64,000 nt of DNA from Pelodera strongyloides (GCA_036852015.1 JAANDG010000398.1:1-64000); one strand, 5' to 3'; positions 44,401-54,841 are shown, counted from the first letter of the stretch. The notes: a model not told the origin generated them from the letters alone. A program made the numbers and translations.

Positions 44401-45635
44401 CCACCCTGCTCCAGTGCGCCGCCTACACTCGGCCCGAAATGGGTGGGCCGCCATACCCTGGGCCCACCCGGTTTTCGTAGGCCGCGCACCGGCCATGATA
44501 ACTAACAAGCAAAGGATGGATTTCTATAACCGGAAAAAACATCAGTACATCACTACAATGAACAAAGTCCAACTCAATCTTTGATATGTTTAGAAATTCT
44601 GCGATATTTCGTACAATACCTTAACCTTAACCTGCTCGGTTACCCTAACGAGTCAAGTCAAGCGTCAATAAAAATTTTGAGTGCAGCGAAAAGATAAGTA
44701 AATGGTAGTTGTGCTTGACAGAAGTTACAGTAGTCATGCCCCAATTACAATCCCAAAAATGTAACAAGTTTTTCTGGGAACTTACTTGTCGTCGTTGTAG
44801 TAGTTGTGGTTGTGGTCGTCGTTATTGCAGTGGTGGTGGTGGTGGTCGTGGTCAGGTAAATGCAACATTTATTTAACAATAAATTACATTGAAATCCCGT
44901 GTCACACTGATCATCACCAAAGCAAACTGAAAAGAAATATTAATTGAAACAAGCAAAGGAACAATTTGCTGCAGTAGTTGAACGATATTCGGAAGTACAT
45001 GGAATTTTCAGGAATATACAATTTTATGGTAATATCTGGTCCAGATTTAGCTACAAACTTAAAGGGTCAGGCCCATTTCAGGTAACCAATATTTGTCACC
45101 ATCCGATATTTTTAACTTTACTAATAACGTAGAAAGATATACACGCGAATTTCCAGAAAAAAGCACCGTTTATATTAATTATTATAATTATTTATACCCA
45201 TAATACACAACAATATACGGTATATAGCTATCTGAAGTGGACGACCCTTTGTCATAACCCATATAATTATTATAACTATATACCGTATATTGCAGGCGTG
45301 CAGTATAGAATGGTAGTGCGGGTGTGTGACGTGTTTGCACACTACCATTCTATACTGCACACCTGCAATATACGGTATATAGCTATCTGAAGTGGACGAC
45401 CCTTTGTCATAACCCATACAGTAGGCGTAACCAACAAATACACGTAGATTACACTTCTTAGGATGAAGACTGGTGAATATTCGTCGCATCGCTTCGGCGA
45501 TTATGTATAATAAAAGTTGAAAATGGAAAAGAACCCACATATAAATTCGTCGCAAATATCTGTCAGCTGTGCGTCAGCGGTGCTCAGCAGTGTGGTTAGC
45601 AGCGTGAGCAGTAGAATGCACCGCGGCAACCTCAT
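32439..45635 (-). CDS. Secreted Thr-rich protein with three ShKT domains, 14 exons, 729 aa
   Basis: Exons in coding order: 45539-45635, 44786-44926, 43660-43728, 42901-42975, 42263-42292, 41808-41846, 40750-40863, 40180-40308, 39511-39677, 39093-39265, 38204-38435, 33292-33899, 32801-32960, 32439-32594. Phases agree at all 13 junctions. Residues 1-22 are a signal peptide (M-R-L-P-R-C-I then a Leu/Thr core). A Cys-rich module follows (CFGDDQCDTGFQC, about 34-53), then mucin-like Thr runs (54-140). Three ShKT domains, each ending C-x3-C-x2-TCG-x-C, lie at about 146-186, 190-225 and 233-272. Next come an Ala-rich stretch (290-325), four Cys around CLPDTRDLDC (345-369), a Pro/Asn/Gly-rich region, and a basic tail with KAKKKKR. 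ShKT modules are typical of nematode secreted or surface proteins. Exact function unknown; the join of exons 11 and 12 over 4.3 kb is the least certain. Confidence 0.75.
32625..32775. repeat. (CA)n microsatellite in the last ShKT-gene intron
   Basis: ACACACAC runs with CATACA and CGCACA variants, between the last two exons. The Cys/Val-rich frames over it on the minus strand are translations of GTGTGT. Confidence 0.95.
32971..33151. mobile_element. Palindromic MITE family A, copy 5 (intronic)
   Basis: TTAAAGCGAAATACTGGCCGG to CCGGCCGGTATTTCGCTTTAA in the intron between ShKT-gene exons 12 and 13. Its end is only 10 bp from the exon 13 acceptor. Confidence 0.9.
34593..34776 (+). repeat. Dispersed element Q, copy without array
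   Basis: Starts CACCAGACGGCTATCGCCGC and AGGCGACTTTCAA, ends CTCTTTTATATAATAAG. Inner GGGCTTCGG, TATAGCC and AATTTTCGT blocks match 40597-40722 and the reverse copy at 53548-53764. The 27-bp array is absent here. Confidence 0.7.
34916..35215 (+). repeat. Dispersed repeat M, copy 2
   Basis: Colinear with 21596-21885: hairpin TTAGCGCGATAGCGCTAA, then GTTTCCACCCTGAATTTGTTC and the closing GGGCGGGGTTAACA. A (GTTG)n insertion at 35144-35162 distinguishes it. Confidence 0.75.
35216..35720. other. Intron DNA with a MITE-end fragment
   Basis: CTAACTAACTAGGTAACTAG repeats at 35280-35318. At 35529 TTAAAGGGACAGGCCCATCA looks like the end of another TTAA-type element related to one at 45060. Confidence 0.4.
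35721..36180. mobile_element. Palindromic MITE family B, copy 2
   Basis: TTAAAGGGAGAGGCCCACGA to GGGCCTCTCCCTTT, same internal plan as 26675-27131. In the large intron between ShKT-gene exons 11 and 12. Confidence 0.9.
36453..36755. mobile_element. GC-rich foldback element G, copy 1
   Basis: Begins GAAACTTTGGCCGGTGCGCG and ends GGCGCACCAGCCAAGTTTC. Internal GGCCCAGG, GGGCGGCGCACCGG and CCGCCTACACCGGGCC blocks pair across the centre. Relative at 44191-44495. Confidence 0.8.
37080..37295. mobile_element. GC-rich foldback element H
   Basis: Direct and inverted copies of CTGGGAGCCTCCCAG and GGAGGCTCCC, with GTATGCACGAACGGC mirrored by GTGCATACCGGGCG near the right end. Single copy in the window. 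Confidence 0.6.
37563..38060. mobile_element. Foldback element D, copy 2
   Basis: Arms of about 175 bp (37565-37740 and 37890-38058) are near-perfect inverted copies, including TTTATCGTGGAAAAGAGTCC and TACCATACGCAGAGGTTATG. The outer arm part matches element D at 23319-23830; the inner part is specific to this copy. Confidence 0.85.
38773..38872. mobile_element. Short palindromic MITE family J, copy 1
   Basis: GGCACGTGGTTTTTT on the left and ACCACGTGCC on the right inside a TTTAAA-type border. A relative is at 59457-59558. Confidence 0.6.
39776..39815. repeat. (CT)n microsatellite
   Basis: CTCTCTCTCT runs in the intron between ShKT-gene exons 8 and 9. Confidence 0.85.
40597..40722 (+). repeat. 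Dispersed element Q, short copy
   Basis: ACCAGACGGCTATCGCCGCT to CTTTGTATAATAAG, with GGGCTCCGATTCTCCTTTTG and CACACAAACAATAAGACCAA inside. In the intron after ShKT-gene exon 7, 28 bp from that exon. Confidence 0.7.
41128..41628. mobile_element. Palindromic MITE family C, copy 2 (nested)
   Basis: Starts TTAAAGGGATAGGTTCATCT and ends GAGATGAACCTAT, the final CCCTTTAA being lost. Arms share GAAGAAGCTTCCTTTATTGG and its complement; the centre has a second palindrome built on ACTACACTCGGC and GCCGAGTGTAGT. In a ShKT-gene intron. Confidence 0.85.
41953..42134. mobile_element. Palindromic MITE family A, copy 6 (intronic)
   Basis: AAGCGAAATACCGGCCGG to CCGGCCGGTGTTGCGCTTTAA; left TTAA altered to TTGA. 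Confidence 0.85.
42340..42425. repeat. Short tandem repeats of CACTGTAAGGTCGT
   Basis: CACTGTAAGGTCGT and CAGTGTAAGGTCGT recur three or four times, with AGTTTACACTGCACTG on both sides. Intronic, of unknown origin. Confidence 0.7.
42700..42800. repeat. GTAGTCGTAG-rich tandem repeat
   Basis: Irregular units of GTCGTA and GTCCTA next to a Thr-rich open stretch on the minus strand; may be an eroded Thr-rich exon of the ShKT gene. Confidence 0.5.
42998..43070. repeat. About 20-bp tandem repeat, three units
   Basis: TCTACCCAGCTAAGGGTAA repeated three times in the intron just upstream (in gene sense) of ShKT-gene exon 4. Confidence 0.8.
43469..43636. mobile_element. Palindromic MITE family A, copy 7 (intronic)
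   Basis: TTAAAGCGATATGCCGGCCGG to GGCCGGTATTTCGCTTTAA, ending 24 bp from ShKT-gene exon 3. Confidence 0.9.
44191..44495. mobile_element. GC-rich foldback element G, copy 2 (intronic)
   Basis: Starts AACTTGGCCGGTGCGCGGCC and ends GGCCGCGCACCGGCC. Shares GGGCGAGG.G, the central CCGCCTACAC.GG and GGTGGGCCGCC blocks with 36453-36755. In the intron between ShKT-gene exons 2 and 3. Confidence 0.8.
45195..45425. repeat. Direct repeats around a palindromic core in ShKT-gene intron 1
   Basis: About 50 bp (TATACGGTATATAGCTATCT through CATAACCCATA) occur identically at 45213-45263 and 45369-45419. Between them an inverted pair, TGCAGTATAGAATGGTAGTG and CACTACCATTCTATACTGCA (the latter starting within CACACTACC), faces outward with ATATACGGTATA on each side. 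Confidence 0.85.
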
Positions 45636-47160
45636 ACCCTTTTGTAGTCGATAAATGAATCAAATTACTAAAAGGGTCTCGTTGTTCGCTTACTGAGTAA
45701 GCTATTCTCGCCTGAAATATATTTATTTATTTATTAAATAACACCGAGGTGTGCATCAAATAATATGATGAAGAGAAAGCAGTGTAGATATAACGAAACC
45801 AGTTGTATATATATAGTACAACATTACGATATATGATTATATTAATTATTATTTAAAATTGCAAGACGCGGGAAAGCGAACGATTTACTGGCCTGCAAAT
45901 ATGTATACGGAATTAATGTGAAATTTGTTTATTATTAATAAAATTGTCTCTTTGACAAAATTAGAGAAAATAACTACAAGAAAAAATGTCGCATATAATA
46001 TAACAACTGTAAAACATAGCGTTTCACAGGGTTTTATAATCTTTGACGAGGAAAAAATTCCCCTCAACTAATAGAATGACAGGTTTGTTTTGTAAAATTT
46101 AACAGACAAGCTTGTATTAGACAAATTGAAAGAAAAACGGAACAGATAATATTTATTTTCATATGCATAAAATAATAATGCCTTTCGAACTATTCAGCTT
46201 ATTATAAGAAAAACACACGTCTGTATAACAATATAAATATGACATGATAGTTGTGTATACCTACCGCAACATCAAATATTTGCGTACCACAAAGGTAATG
46301 TTTGCTTACTGTATACACGGTTGCGTAGATTGATTTGCATAGATAATTTGTGCCTGATTTAATTTTTGCTTTGTGGATTGAAACTTGAGAAAAATACATA
46401 CAATATGGCCAACACTTGAAACATATCATAAATAGGAGAAATATTAATAATTTAATAATTTCTGCCAATTATACGGCATCATGAACCTATGCAGACATAC
46501 GGGTTACTTTAAGAAAACTTACATATTTCTCATAGAAACCTGTTAGAAATTATTTCAAGTACGGTACAATTACAAAATTGTGTAGGGCCTTTTTAGTACT
46601 AGTTGTATGGTCTATGGTTATGAAGCCCAATGCCCCGACCTTAGGCCAGAGGCAAGCTTCTTAAGACTTGTGTAGCACACATTATTCATTATTTTCAAAA
46701 AGTAACCCAGCAGGTCTTACATCCAATTAGCTACTAACTTAAACTGCAATAGTGCAAGTACCAATAACGTGTTTTACGTAAACTCGATTAACTCAAAATA
46801 AATGCCAAATTCTAGTTTGTGGATCATTAGATGAAGTCCAACAAGATGCACCCGGGCTTCTAGTCCTCAAGAAATGCTTCCCCGTTTTCTTTCCCTCATC
46901 TTGTTAAGTGTTTCGGCAGTGGGATTGCAAAATGAGAACGTAACAGATAGGTGTCACGACGAGAAGAGCCCATTCCTACCCCTCTTTACACCCTCACTTA
47001 TGTGTTTGTTCCACTAGGAGACAAGACTCTGATGGAGAGAGAACACTGGACGACTGAAGACTGAAGACCTGCAATGTTAGCAGGCCTTCGGAAAGGGGAA
47101 GTGATAAGAAGACTACGTGCAGGTTAGGATATGGACCCTAGAATCGAATGAAGTTCGAAT
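45636..47160. other. Upstream region of the ShKT gene, unannotated
   Basis: CCCTTTTAG on the minus strand (about 45667) is a possible trans-splice or 5' UTR acceptor some 30 bp ahead of the ATG. The rest is AT-rich without exons; small minus-strand frames at 45885-46067 and 46202-46468 are unsupported. Confidence 0.4.
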
Positions 47161-47208
47161 TAAAGGGGTATATCACTTGGTGTGTGAAAGGTATGCTGAG
47201 TGTCCATT

Positions 47209-47560
47209 GTTAAAGGTAAACCCCCATGCGAAAAAAGACTTCCTCAATTTACTTGCACATGAAGTTCGGAAGTTCAGTAAAATTAATGTGAAAACCGCAC
47301 TTCTTAACACCTAAGGCTCGAGGAGTTTACCCGGCAAACTGTTCCAGTTACCGTAGTCAGCAACATCAAAATACGTTTTTACGGCTTATATCCGTTCGTT
47401 AGCATTCTTTCTCTGCACAATAGTGGTTAAACGGATTAATATCATTCCTACGATTATAACAAGGCGTTTCCAATAATGTAATGCCCTAAAAGTGCAAAAA
47501 TTGATTCTGACTACTGTACCTGCCGAACTGTTTCCCGGGAAATAACTTTCTCTCTTATAA
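47209..47560. mobile_element. MITE family B, truncated copy 3
   Basis: GTTAAAGGTAAACCCCCATG with TTCCTCAATTTACTTGCACA, then TACCGTAGTCAG and inverted TACTGTACCTGCCGAACTG. The right end is missing. Confidence 0.7.
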
Positions 47561-50036
47561 TTTAGCCCAAAAGTGTGCAGATGCCACAGACAGTACGAAT
47601 TTTGTTGCGTAACAAATAAAACCACAGTAAATAGTTTACTACTACTTTACTAGTAACCTTAGTAATAATTCTATTGGCAAAAAAAAGTTAAATAATAAAA
47701 TATTGTAAGGAAAAAAGTGCGCCCATTATGGAGAAACTCTCCTTCAAGAAAGGGATATGTTACCCCTTGTTTGGTTGAAGCACTCCAGTTATGAGAGGCC
47801 GTTTTCGAGCGCGTCCAAAGACTGCAAACCCCCCTTCTCTTACTAAGGAAGTGATGTTAACAGGAGGATGGGGATAGTATGCTTATGTAAAAACTATATT
47901 ATCTAAGAAGAATTTGTAGTTTGTAGTTTAGAAAATTACGAAGAAAAGTAGTATGTGACGCAGCAACTGTGTACGTTTATGAGGCCTCGGGTGGAACATA
48001 ATGTCGGTTTTCACAGCTCGATAGCGTATTGCGTAGTTACTATGTTCTTCATTTGAAGCTTCGCGGAAATCATAATCCCATGTTTCCTCTCAAACTAGCG
48101 GGAAACGCGGGATTCTGTCCTTATGGCGAGCGCTAATCAGGGGCCTTGCCGCTAACACAAGGCCTTGCCCAACGTTTAATTGCGGGACATGGTTGGCTAA
48201 TCTGTCAGGAAACATGCGACTTTTCTTATTGCGTGGGATTGGGTGCTAGCCTGCCAGGAAACACGGGATTTATTTTCGTTTTGGCGGGAAACGTGCAGTA
48301 GAAGAACAGAGTAGAAGAAAGCTCCTTTACATTTCAGTAGTTTAAAAAAATCAGTTATGCAAATTTTGAACTATGGCGGGGGTAGGCTCTCAAAATATAG
48401 GCTGACCGCAGCCGTGAGTATGTACTCAGTCTCTGTGACGATCATCCATCTTTGAACGTTATTCATACGGGCTTTCTTGGCCTTTGCCTATTCACAAAAG
48501 GTGTTTCACTGCTCACCCACTATACTGTCACTGACACTCTTACAAACAAACAAACAATCAAACAAACATATTTTTGCGGAAAACGGTCACTTTTTCTTCA
48601 GGAAGAGTGCTCAAATAGCCCCAAAAGAGGATACATATTGTGTGTATGTTGTGGGAAATAAGAACAGTAGGAAGTTAGGAAGTGTAAATGCAAGATAGTC
48701 TACGGTAAAACTTTCATCTACATCAACTCGAGAATCAGACGCAGGAGAGTCTAATATGAATATTAGACTACGGGAAACTATTACAGTAGATCTGGTAACT
48801 ATGGAAAATTGTATTACGGAAAGAATTACGGTAGATTACGGTAATTCTATTTCAAAGATGTCAATAGGAAGTAGGAAGTAGGAAGTAAACATCGAAAGGC
48901 CGAAAGACTATGATAAACAAATAGCAGCAGGGATATTTACTGTTATTAGTTATTAAATTTTGAAGTATATTGAAGCAGTAGTTAATTTAGTTATTAGTTG
49001 TTAAAATTCGAAATAGGTGAGTAAGAACACAAAAAAAGAACGTGCTACTGCAAAAATGAAGAGACCAACCAAGCAAGATCGGTATATTTACAAAAAATTC
49101 ATGGTAAAAACATCAATACCATTTAAAGAGGTTAACATCCGGTTTTTAAAAACGAATTTTGGATAACTGCATTTTCATGCATCATATGCAAATGAGTATG
49201 ATTAGAAATAGAACAGAAATACCTAGACTTTCTAGGACCGCGCACATCTTCATTTTGAGTTGTGTTTCAGAATTGGATGTGAATTCAATGAAAGTTGTGG
49301 AGAAAATCCACTGTGAACAACAAAGGAAAGGGGAAAACGATCCCTTTCGGACAAGTACAAAAAAGTAGTGCGGTTTTCAGCTGAAGATGTCTGGTCGCTG
49401 AGAAAAATCGGGAAAGGTTCAGGTACTCAGGGGAAGGGGAGAAAAACGTGGGTAAAGGAGGTAGGGGAGGTTAACGTATAAGAATAGGTTGATATACGGG
49501 ATAGAACAGGGTAGGGATGACGGGAGCTAGGGCAGAAAAGATAATAGAGGCGAAAGATAGATGTTAGCTTTGGGAATACTATTCCATAAGCAATCTACCC
49601 TCTTAACTTCTTAACCACCAAGTCGCTAACCTGAACCTTAGCAGACTAAGGTTTTCTCACGGATGAGACATCTTTGAAGGCGACTCTGCTCCTGTTTTAT
49701 ACTTGGCATACTGTAGGGAGAGGTGTTTGGCGGAAGATATCTGTGAACTTCTCAGATATCGGTCAGTTCACCAAAACAATTGTTTTATCAAGACAGATTG
49801 AGCACCATCAGAAATCATTACTAGCAAAAAGAAAGAATAATGCTGTCAGGGAGATTTGAGATTTGAGACATACCTGAAGAAGCCAGAGGGAAATGAGAAA
49901 GAACATGCATCATTTGTTTTCAACAAAGATTTTTCTTAAATTACAAAAAAGCGAGTTTTCTCTGTTTTTTTTTTAAAATTAAACAGATCGAGCTACACCC
50001 CACACGCTTCAGAGTAATAAGTCATCCAAACAAATA
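47561..50036. other. Unannotated DNA
   Basis: No supported gene. GC-richer patch at 48060-48300 repeats GGGAAAC.CGGGATT-like units; GGAAGTAGGAAGTAGGAAGT at 48870-48890 is a short tandem repeat; (CAAA)n-like at 48543-48566. Confidence 0.3.
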
Positions 50037-50343
50037 ATATAAGTGTTATTGTTGGTTCAAGCTCATTCATCGGGGCTACCGTATTCAGGGACACAATCGA
50101 GGTTGGTTCAACAGTACCCTTCTGTGCGGTGTCCTGAATGTCTTTCTACGGTGTGAGAGTCAACTGCAGCGTTGCAGAACCAAAAAAAGGAGTATCACAT
50201 TACAACTCCTGCACCACAATAATATAAAGGATACTACAAAAGGCTGCAGGTTCTACGATCGGGAACTTTCTGGGAAAACAACCAAAAAAGGACAAATTGA
50301 ACAAAAAGAAACAGTGTTTGGACTTCAGGTTTAATGTACATAA

Positions 50344-50532
50344 TGTACAGATAATACATGCGCAGTGGCAAAGCGCCTTGCTCATGCCACATCGGAACGC
50401 GTTCACCCCACCAAAGGTGCAAAAGTTGGTAGCTGGGTAAAACTGGCGGAGATAAATCGGCTTCCCGAGAAAATTCGCGGAAAGTTTAAAGGCCAGTATG
50501 TCGGCTTCAGAAATGAACCGGACCCAGGTTGA
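50344..50532 (+). CDS. Possible orphan exon, 62 codons
   Basis: The frame lies between stops (TAA 50341, TGA 50530) and reads V-A-K-R-L-A-H-A-T-S-E-R, then GSWVKLAEINRLPEKIRGKF and YVGFRNEPDPG. The charged composition looks protein-like and GTACAG at 50350 could be its acceptor. No ATG, no neighbour exon in phase, and a minus-strand frame is open over the same DNA, so this may be chance or a decayed transposon gene. Confidence 0.2.
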   Translation, partial: CTDNTCAVAKRLAHATSERVHPTKGAKVGSWVKLAEINRLPEKIRGKFKGQYVGFRNEPDPG

Positions 50533-51293
50533 TATAACCCAGGACTCTTTATCTCTTTATATTTTAATACACAAGGAGATACGTACATTCATTGACATAC
50601 GAAACAGCACATCCAACCATAGAAGACAGAAAGAAGGGGTTGGGGTGAAACCCAAACTATGTTAGCGCTATCGCTCTCACGCATGCTTACGGTAGGTCAT
50701 AAACATGTATGGAGTTATCGCGCAAAGGTGGTGCGCAACAAGCAATTCATTTAAATTTCATAGACTTATGGTTATGCTTCATGATTATACACATTGTCCC
50801 TAACATGCATGGTCCACAGGTCTTTGTAAAAAATTCACTAAACTGAGAGAGAAAAGTAGATAGAGTAGTAGAGAGTGTGCTTGTAATGACGTATGTATGT
50901 ATATGTGTACTTACTCGTGTGTATGCGGGATAGCATGTGTGAACGCATGTGTGTCCTTCTATGTGCGAATGTAGCATGTGTGTTTGTGTGTATGTTTGTG
51001 TGCAAAGTGTTACGCAAAAACGTCAAATCCTTGTTCCAAATTCTAGTTGACACGAGCAAAGAAGTGTATGTTTTCTGGTCCTCCCTACAGTCCCTACAGT
51101 GAATGCATAGAAAGAGAAAGGTGCAAGAACTCACAAAGATTCGGAACATCGTCCGTACAATACCCTTTGAAGGGTGCGACTTCGCAAAGTGGGAAACAAA
51201 GCCACACTGACACCCAAGAAACACCAAAAAAATGATCGGAGATCATACAACGACTTTCAAAATAGAATTGTTTGTAATTACTGAACTAGGTCA
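50533..51293. other. Unannotated DNA with (GT)n-like stretch
   Basis: GTATGTATGTATATGTGTAC and GTGTGTTTGTGTGTATG runs at 50887-51000 account for the small frames there. GAAACCCAAACTATGTTAGCGC at 50645-50670 is the end of dispersed repeat M in reverse. Confidence 0.4.
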
Positions 51294-51422
51294 GAAGCCA
51301 CATTCATCACTGAATTCCCCGACTTTTTCTCCGCGTGTCCCACATTCTCACGTGTCCCACATAGTGCTATTTTCTGTTCCCAGGCAGGGAATATTTCCCC
51401 GAGGGAATCGGAATATGACCTC
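51294..51422. mobile_element. TIR element K, copy 2 (diverged)
   Basis: GAAGCCACATTCATCACTG to CGGAATATGACCTC, with GGGAATATTTCCCCGAGGGAA shared with 25983-26115. Confidence 0.7.
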
Positions 51423-51513
51423 AGAGAAACACAAGTTGTAGTGATTGACACCATAAGGGACAATTACAGTTAGTGTACTTACAGACGCGCAGGAAATACG
51501 TGAATAATCCGTA

Positions 51514-51660
51514 ATGGGGTTTGCAAGTATCCCAAAATTCAGTTTTCTGACAATACTACCGTATTTCTGCACGAAACCTGCATACATATGGAAAAAAATT
51601 TTCTCGGGTAGTTCCAAGATACGGTAAATTTTCAGCATACTTGCATACTTGAAAACCCAT
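51514..51660. mobile_element. TIR element F, copy 3 (reverse orientation)
   Basis: ATGGGGTTTGCAAGTATCCC to ATACTTGAAAACCCAT; contains TACTACCGTATTTCTGCACG, the complement of the copy at 25216. Confidence 0.75.
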
Positions 51661-51735
51661 CATCCGTATGTGTGGGTATTTTTTCAGAAATAAAGATTTT
51701 CGTATACAGATTAGCTGCATTTAGCTGCATCTTAA

Positions 51736-52026
51736 TGGGGTCTCGATGTATGGCAAAAACAGCGCATTTTGCTTCCAAGTATCAAAAGTGCATCTTGTGT
51801 ACGATTTTGCATACACCTTTGAAAGTTAGAAAATGCACCATTGATAATACTAGAGAAGGCGAAAATGCACAGTTTATGCACGCTCGAAAAAAATAGTCCT
51901 GTGGCTACCGCCGCGGGACAATTTTTTGGCGGTCTGTAGTTGTTGTCGTGTAGTGCCAATCTACGGTAATTAAAGCCATACTTGGAAGCAAAAATCGGCA
52001 ATTTTTGCAATACATCGAGACCCCAT
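51736..52026. mobile_element. TIR element E, copy 2
   Basis: 291 bp, same length and nearly the same sequence as 29010-29300, with identical ends ATGGGGTCTCGATGTAT and ATACATCGAGACCCCAT. Confidence 0.9.
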
Positions 52027-53070
52027 ATAGTATACTTTATTATATAAAAAGATGGCGGTTAAAATACAAGATCGGAAAACATAGTTGTTGAAAATCTAAT
52101 TCATGGCTATATAGCTACACATGGGCGTAAATCCTTCGTGATGCTACTGAAGCTATTTACTTCGAACCCCACGAACGCATACAAAAGGGGTCGGAAGTTC
52201 CAGACCAAAACTATGTACGAATTGTCTATGCGCGCGCGACCCCGGATTGCATTACACTTTGCACACGAAGCTCATCCGTGTGACTACCGAAACAGACTAC
52301 TATTATGGTATGATCAGGAGCATTCCCGTAGCCAGAGAGCTCTTGAGACAGGGAAACCAGATACTGTAGACTGGATTGGCCGGATTGGCCTTCAAAGATC
52401 ACATCCGTAAGGCGTAAGGACCAAGTACCGTAGTCAACACAACTGCCCGTGAACTTTGTGCGTGGATGAAGAGATAACTGGGAACTTGACTATATGCGGC
52501 AAACATCTTTGGAATAAATAGTAACAATAAAAAATTGCTGTGTTCCAAGGAGGTTTCAGGAGAACTTGTTAATTGGTTATCAAATTAAGGGAATGCGTCA
52601 CGATACCGTCGACAGTAATGAGGGACGCAAATTAGACCTTGGATACCCTAGCTATGCTAGACTATTATTAATGGAGAAAAAAATAGTGGCCGTACCGAAT
52701 CATCTACTAATTAATAAGGACCTGGTCTAACAAAGAAACAAAGCACAACGAATCAAGAACACATACTGCAGAGGATTTTTCATCTAGGAATAGGTGGAGT
52801 TAAAAGGGTCCCGTCTTAGGACCCGCGGGTCTCCTCCACTTTGTTCTGGGCCCCAATGGGAGGCGCGTGGCGTCTTTTGTATCCCGACACGCCTCAGCAC
52901 AATTACGGTAATTGAGACAATCCGTAGAGCAAACATTGCTCGGTAAACAAAGACTAATCAAAGTTCTACATGCAGACTCGTGTGTGAAGGGTAAATCAGA
53001 TTTTTGGAGCATTTTTTGTGCCGCATTTCTGGGTGTGATCTTTACTCTGTTTTATCTATGATATTTATGT
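52027..53070. other. Unannotated DNA
   Basis: An open frame of 90 codons (52138-52410, plus strand) is charged and Arg-rich but has no splice context or family motif. GC-rich inverted motifs lie at 52805-52880 (GGACCCGCGGGTCTCC, GGGCCCCAATGGG). Confidence 0.3.
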
Positions 53071-53240
53071 TTAAAGCGAAAAACCGGTCAGTTTTTGAAG
53101 CGCATCTAATAGCTCAGCATTCTTACGCAGCTTATGCAAATGAACAAAAAATAGAAAAAAAAATCGAGTTAAATTCGAGTAAGTTTGCATAAATACGTAG
53201 GAATTCAATTGTCCACGATGCGGTCGGTATTTTGCTTTAA
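53071..53240. mobile_element. Palindromic MITE family A, copy 8
   Basis: TTAAAGCGAAAAACCGGTCAG to GGTATTTTGCTTTAA; part of the right terminal block is deleted. Confidence 0.85.
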
Positions 53241-53547
53241 GGGTACGGGACCCACTAGAGTGTGCTGAAAGAGAATGCTTTCAGAAATTTTAGTATGAAA
53301 AATGGAAGTCGTACTGAAGCATAATGCAATACCCAAAACTCCTCCAATATACAAAAACCATTCTTCAGGCTACTGGCTAAACCATTCTTCAGGCTCAGGT
53401 ACTTCAGTTACGTACTTCTTTAGCTTCAGCTACTTCAGGTACGTAGTGATTCGAGAGCAAAACTGACTGTGACAAAGGCAGCTTGTTTTCCGAATTTTTA
53501 GTGTCATGAGTTATGGGGATGGTTTCTGCAGTAGTGTTTTCGACGAT

Positions 53548-53764
53548 CTTATTATATAAAGGAGAATAATTTACTTGGCCTTTTGTTTGTGTGAACGAAA
53601 CGAAATTAGTATACCTAAGAGGCTATAAAAGGAGAATCGGAGCCCAGCGTTGAGCAAGCGAAATCGTACCTTATTTCATGATTTTTCAAGATACGTTGCA
53701 AACGTTTCTCACAAGTGTACTCACTGTTCCTGCATCTTAAACATTGAAAGTCGCCTCTGGTGTG
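53548..53764 (-). repeat. Dispersed element Q, reverse copy without array
   Basis: Read on the minus strand: CACACCAGAGGCGACTTTCAA at the start, GCTCAACGCTGGGCTCCGAT inside, and CTCCTTTATATAATAAG at the end. Confidence 0.7.
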
Positions 53765-54718
53765 TGATATGTTGATGATTAGACCGCAGTGTAGCGCAGT
53801 CACGGCATACGTTACATGTGGAAACAACTTTCAGCATACAGCATGCGTTAGAAAACCCGGACTTTATGCCCTTCAACAATATTCTTGTTGCCTGCGTGCA
53901 ATTTACTCCATGCTGTTTGTGTACATCTTCTTTTGTCCTATGTTTTGGTTTGCGATCTATTGTTTACCATGCGGCGCATGGTTGCAAAGATAGCTGCAGG
54001 CCTGATCGTGATGATCAAAGAACCCACGGAACGGACCTGCTGCATTTAAAGTCTTGTGCTTTAAAGTGGCATGGCACACGTGTTTTGTGAAACACGTCAT
54101 GTGTGTTCCCATGTATTATATGCAATTTCTGCAAAGGGAAGTTTGTTGACTAACATGCGTTTTAAAATGTGTCATACACTAATGAAACTCGGGTGGTGCG
54201 ACGCAAGAGCCTGGCCTGAAGGAATTCGAAAAAAACGACGCAGGACGAGATAAAAAGGGGTGCGGTGATTTCGCCCTACCATCGCCAAGTCCTCTTGCGA
54301 AAGTATACTCTGAGGAAGCGCGAGATCCTGGGAGAATGGCAAAGGTAGAATCAGCCACTAAGGCAGTTCATTACACATGCAGTCACGGCACATCTGTCGT
54401 AATTATCGTCTGACTGGGGCTCGTAACAGGATATGTGCAAATTACCCTCCAACCTCGCAAGCACAAATAATGGCCAATTGTTCACCGCACTGCATAACCG
54501 CATGACGCATAACCGCACAGAAACCGCATGGGGGCCGCATGCGGTCGAACCACATGCGACCCGCTCACTCGACACCGCTTGCCCACCCGCGCCAGCGCCC
54601 GAGGCAGAAGCCTTTTCTGTAAACTATAATTAGTTAACGAGAATAATGGTTACCTAGGTAAAAGGTTTTGTTGGATTGCTGGTTTGCTTTTTACATACGT
54701 AACCCTTATTTCCTTTGT
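53765..54718. other. Unannotated DNA
   Basis: At 54058 CTTTAAAGTGGCATGGCACA resembles a TTTAAA-type MITE end. At 54470-54600 CGCATAACCGCATGACGCAT-type repeats raise GC. Small plus-strand frames (53760-53993, 54433-54633) are unsupported. Confidence 0.3.
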
Positions 54719-54841
54719 TAAAGCGAAATACCGGCCGGTTTTTGAAACGCATCGAGTACTCCCTGCTTTCCTATGCTTCATATGCAAATGAGCATAAATT
54801 TGAATTAATGGCATTGAATTTGAAATGGTATTTCGCTTTAA
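54719..54841. mobile_element. MITE family A, internally deleted copy 9
   Basis: TTAAAGCGAAATACCGGCCGG to GGTATTTCGCTTTAA in only 123 bp, so about 60 bp of the right arm is missing. Confidence 0.85.

Noticed and set aside
50037..50331. 98-codon plus-strand frame upstream of the 50344 exon
   Set aside because: No ATG, and the only join to the next frame would need a 22-bp intron, too short for a nematode.
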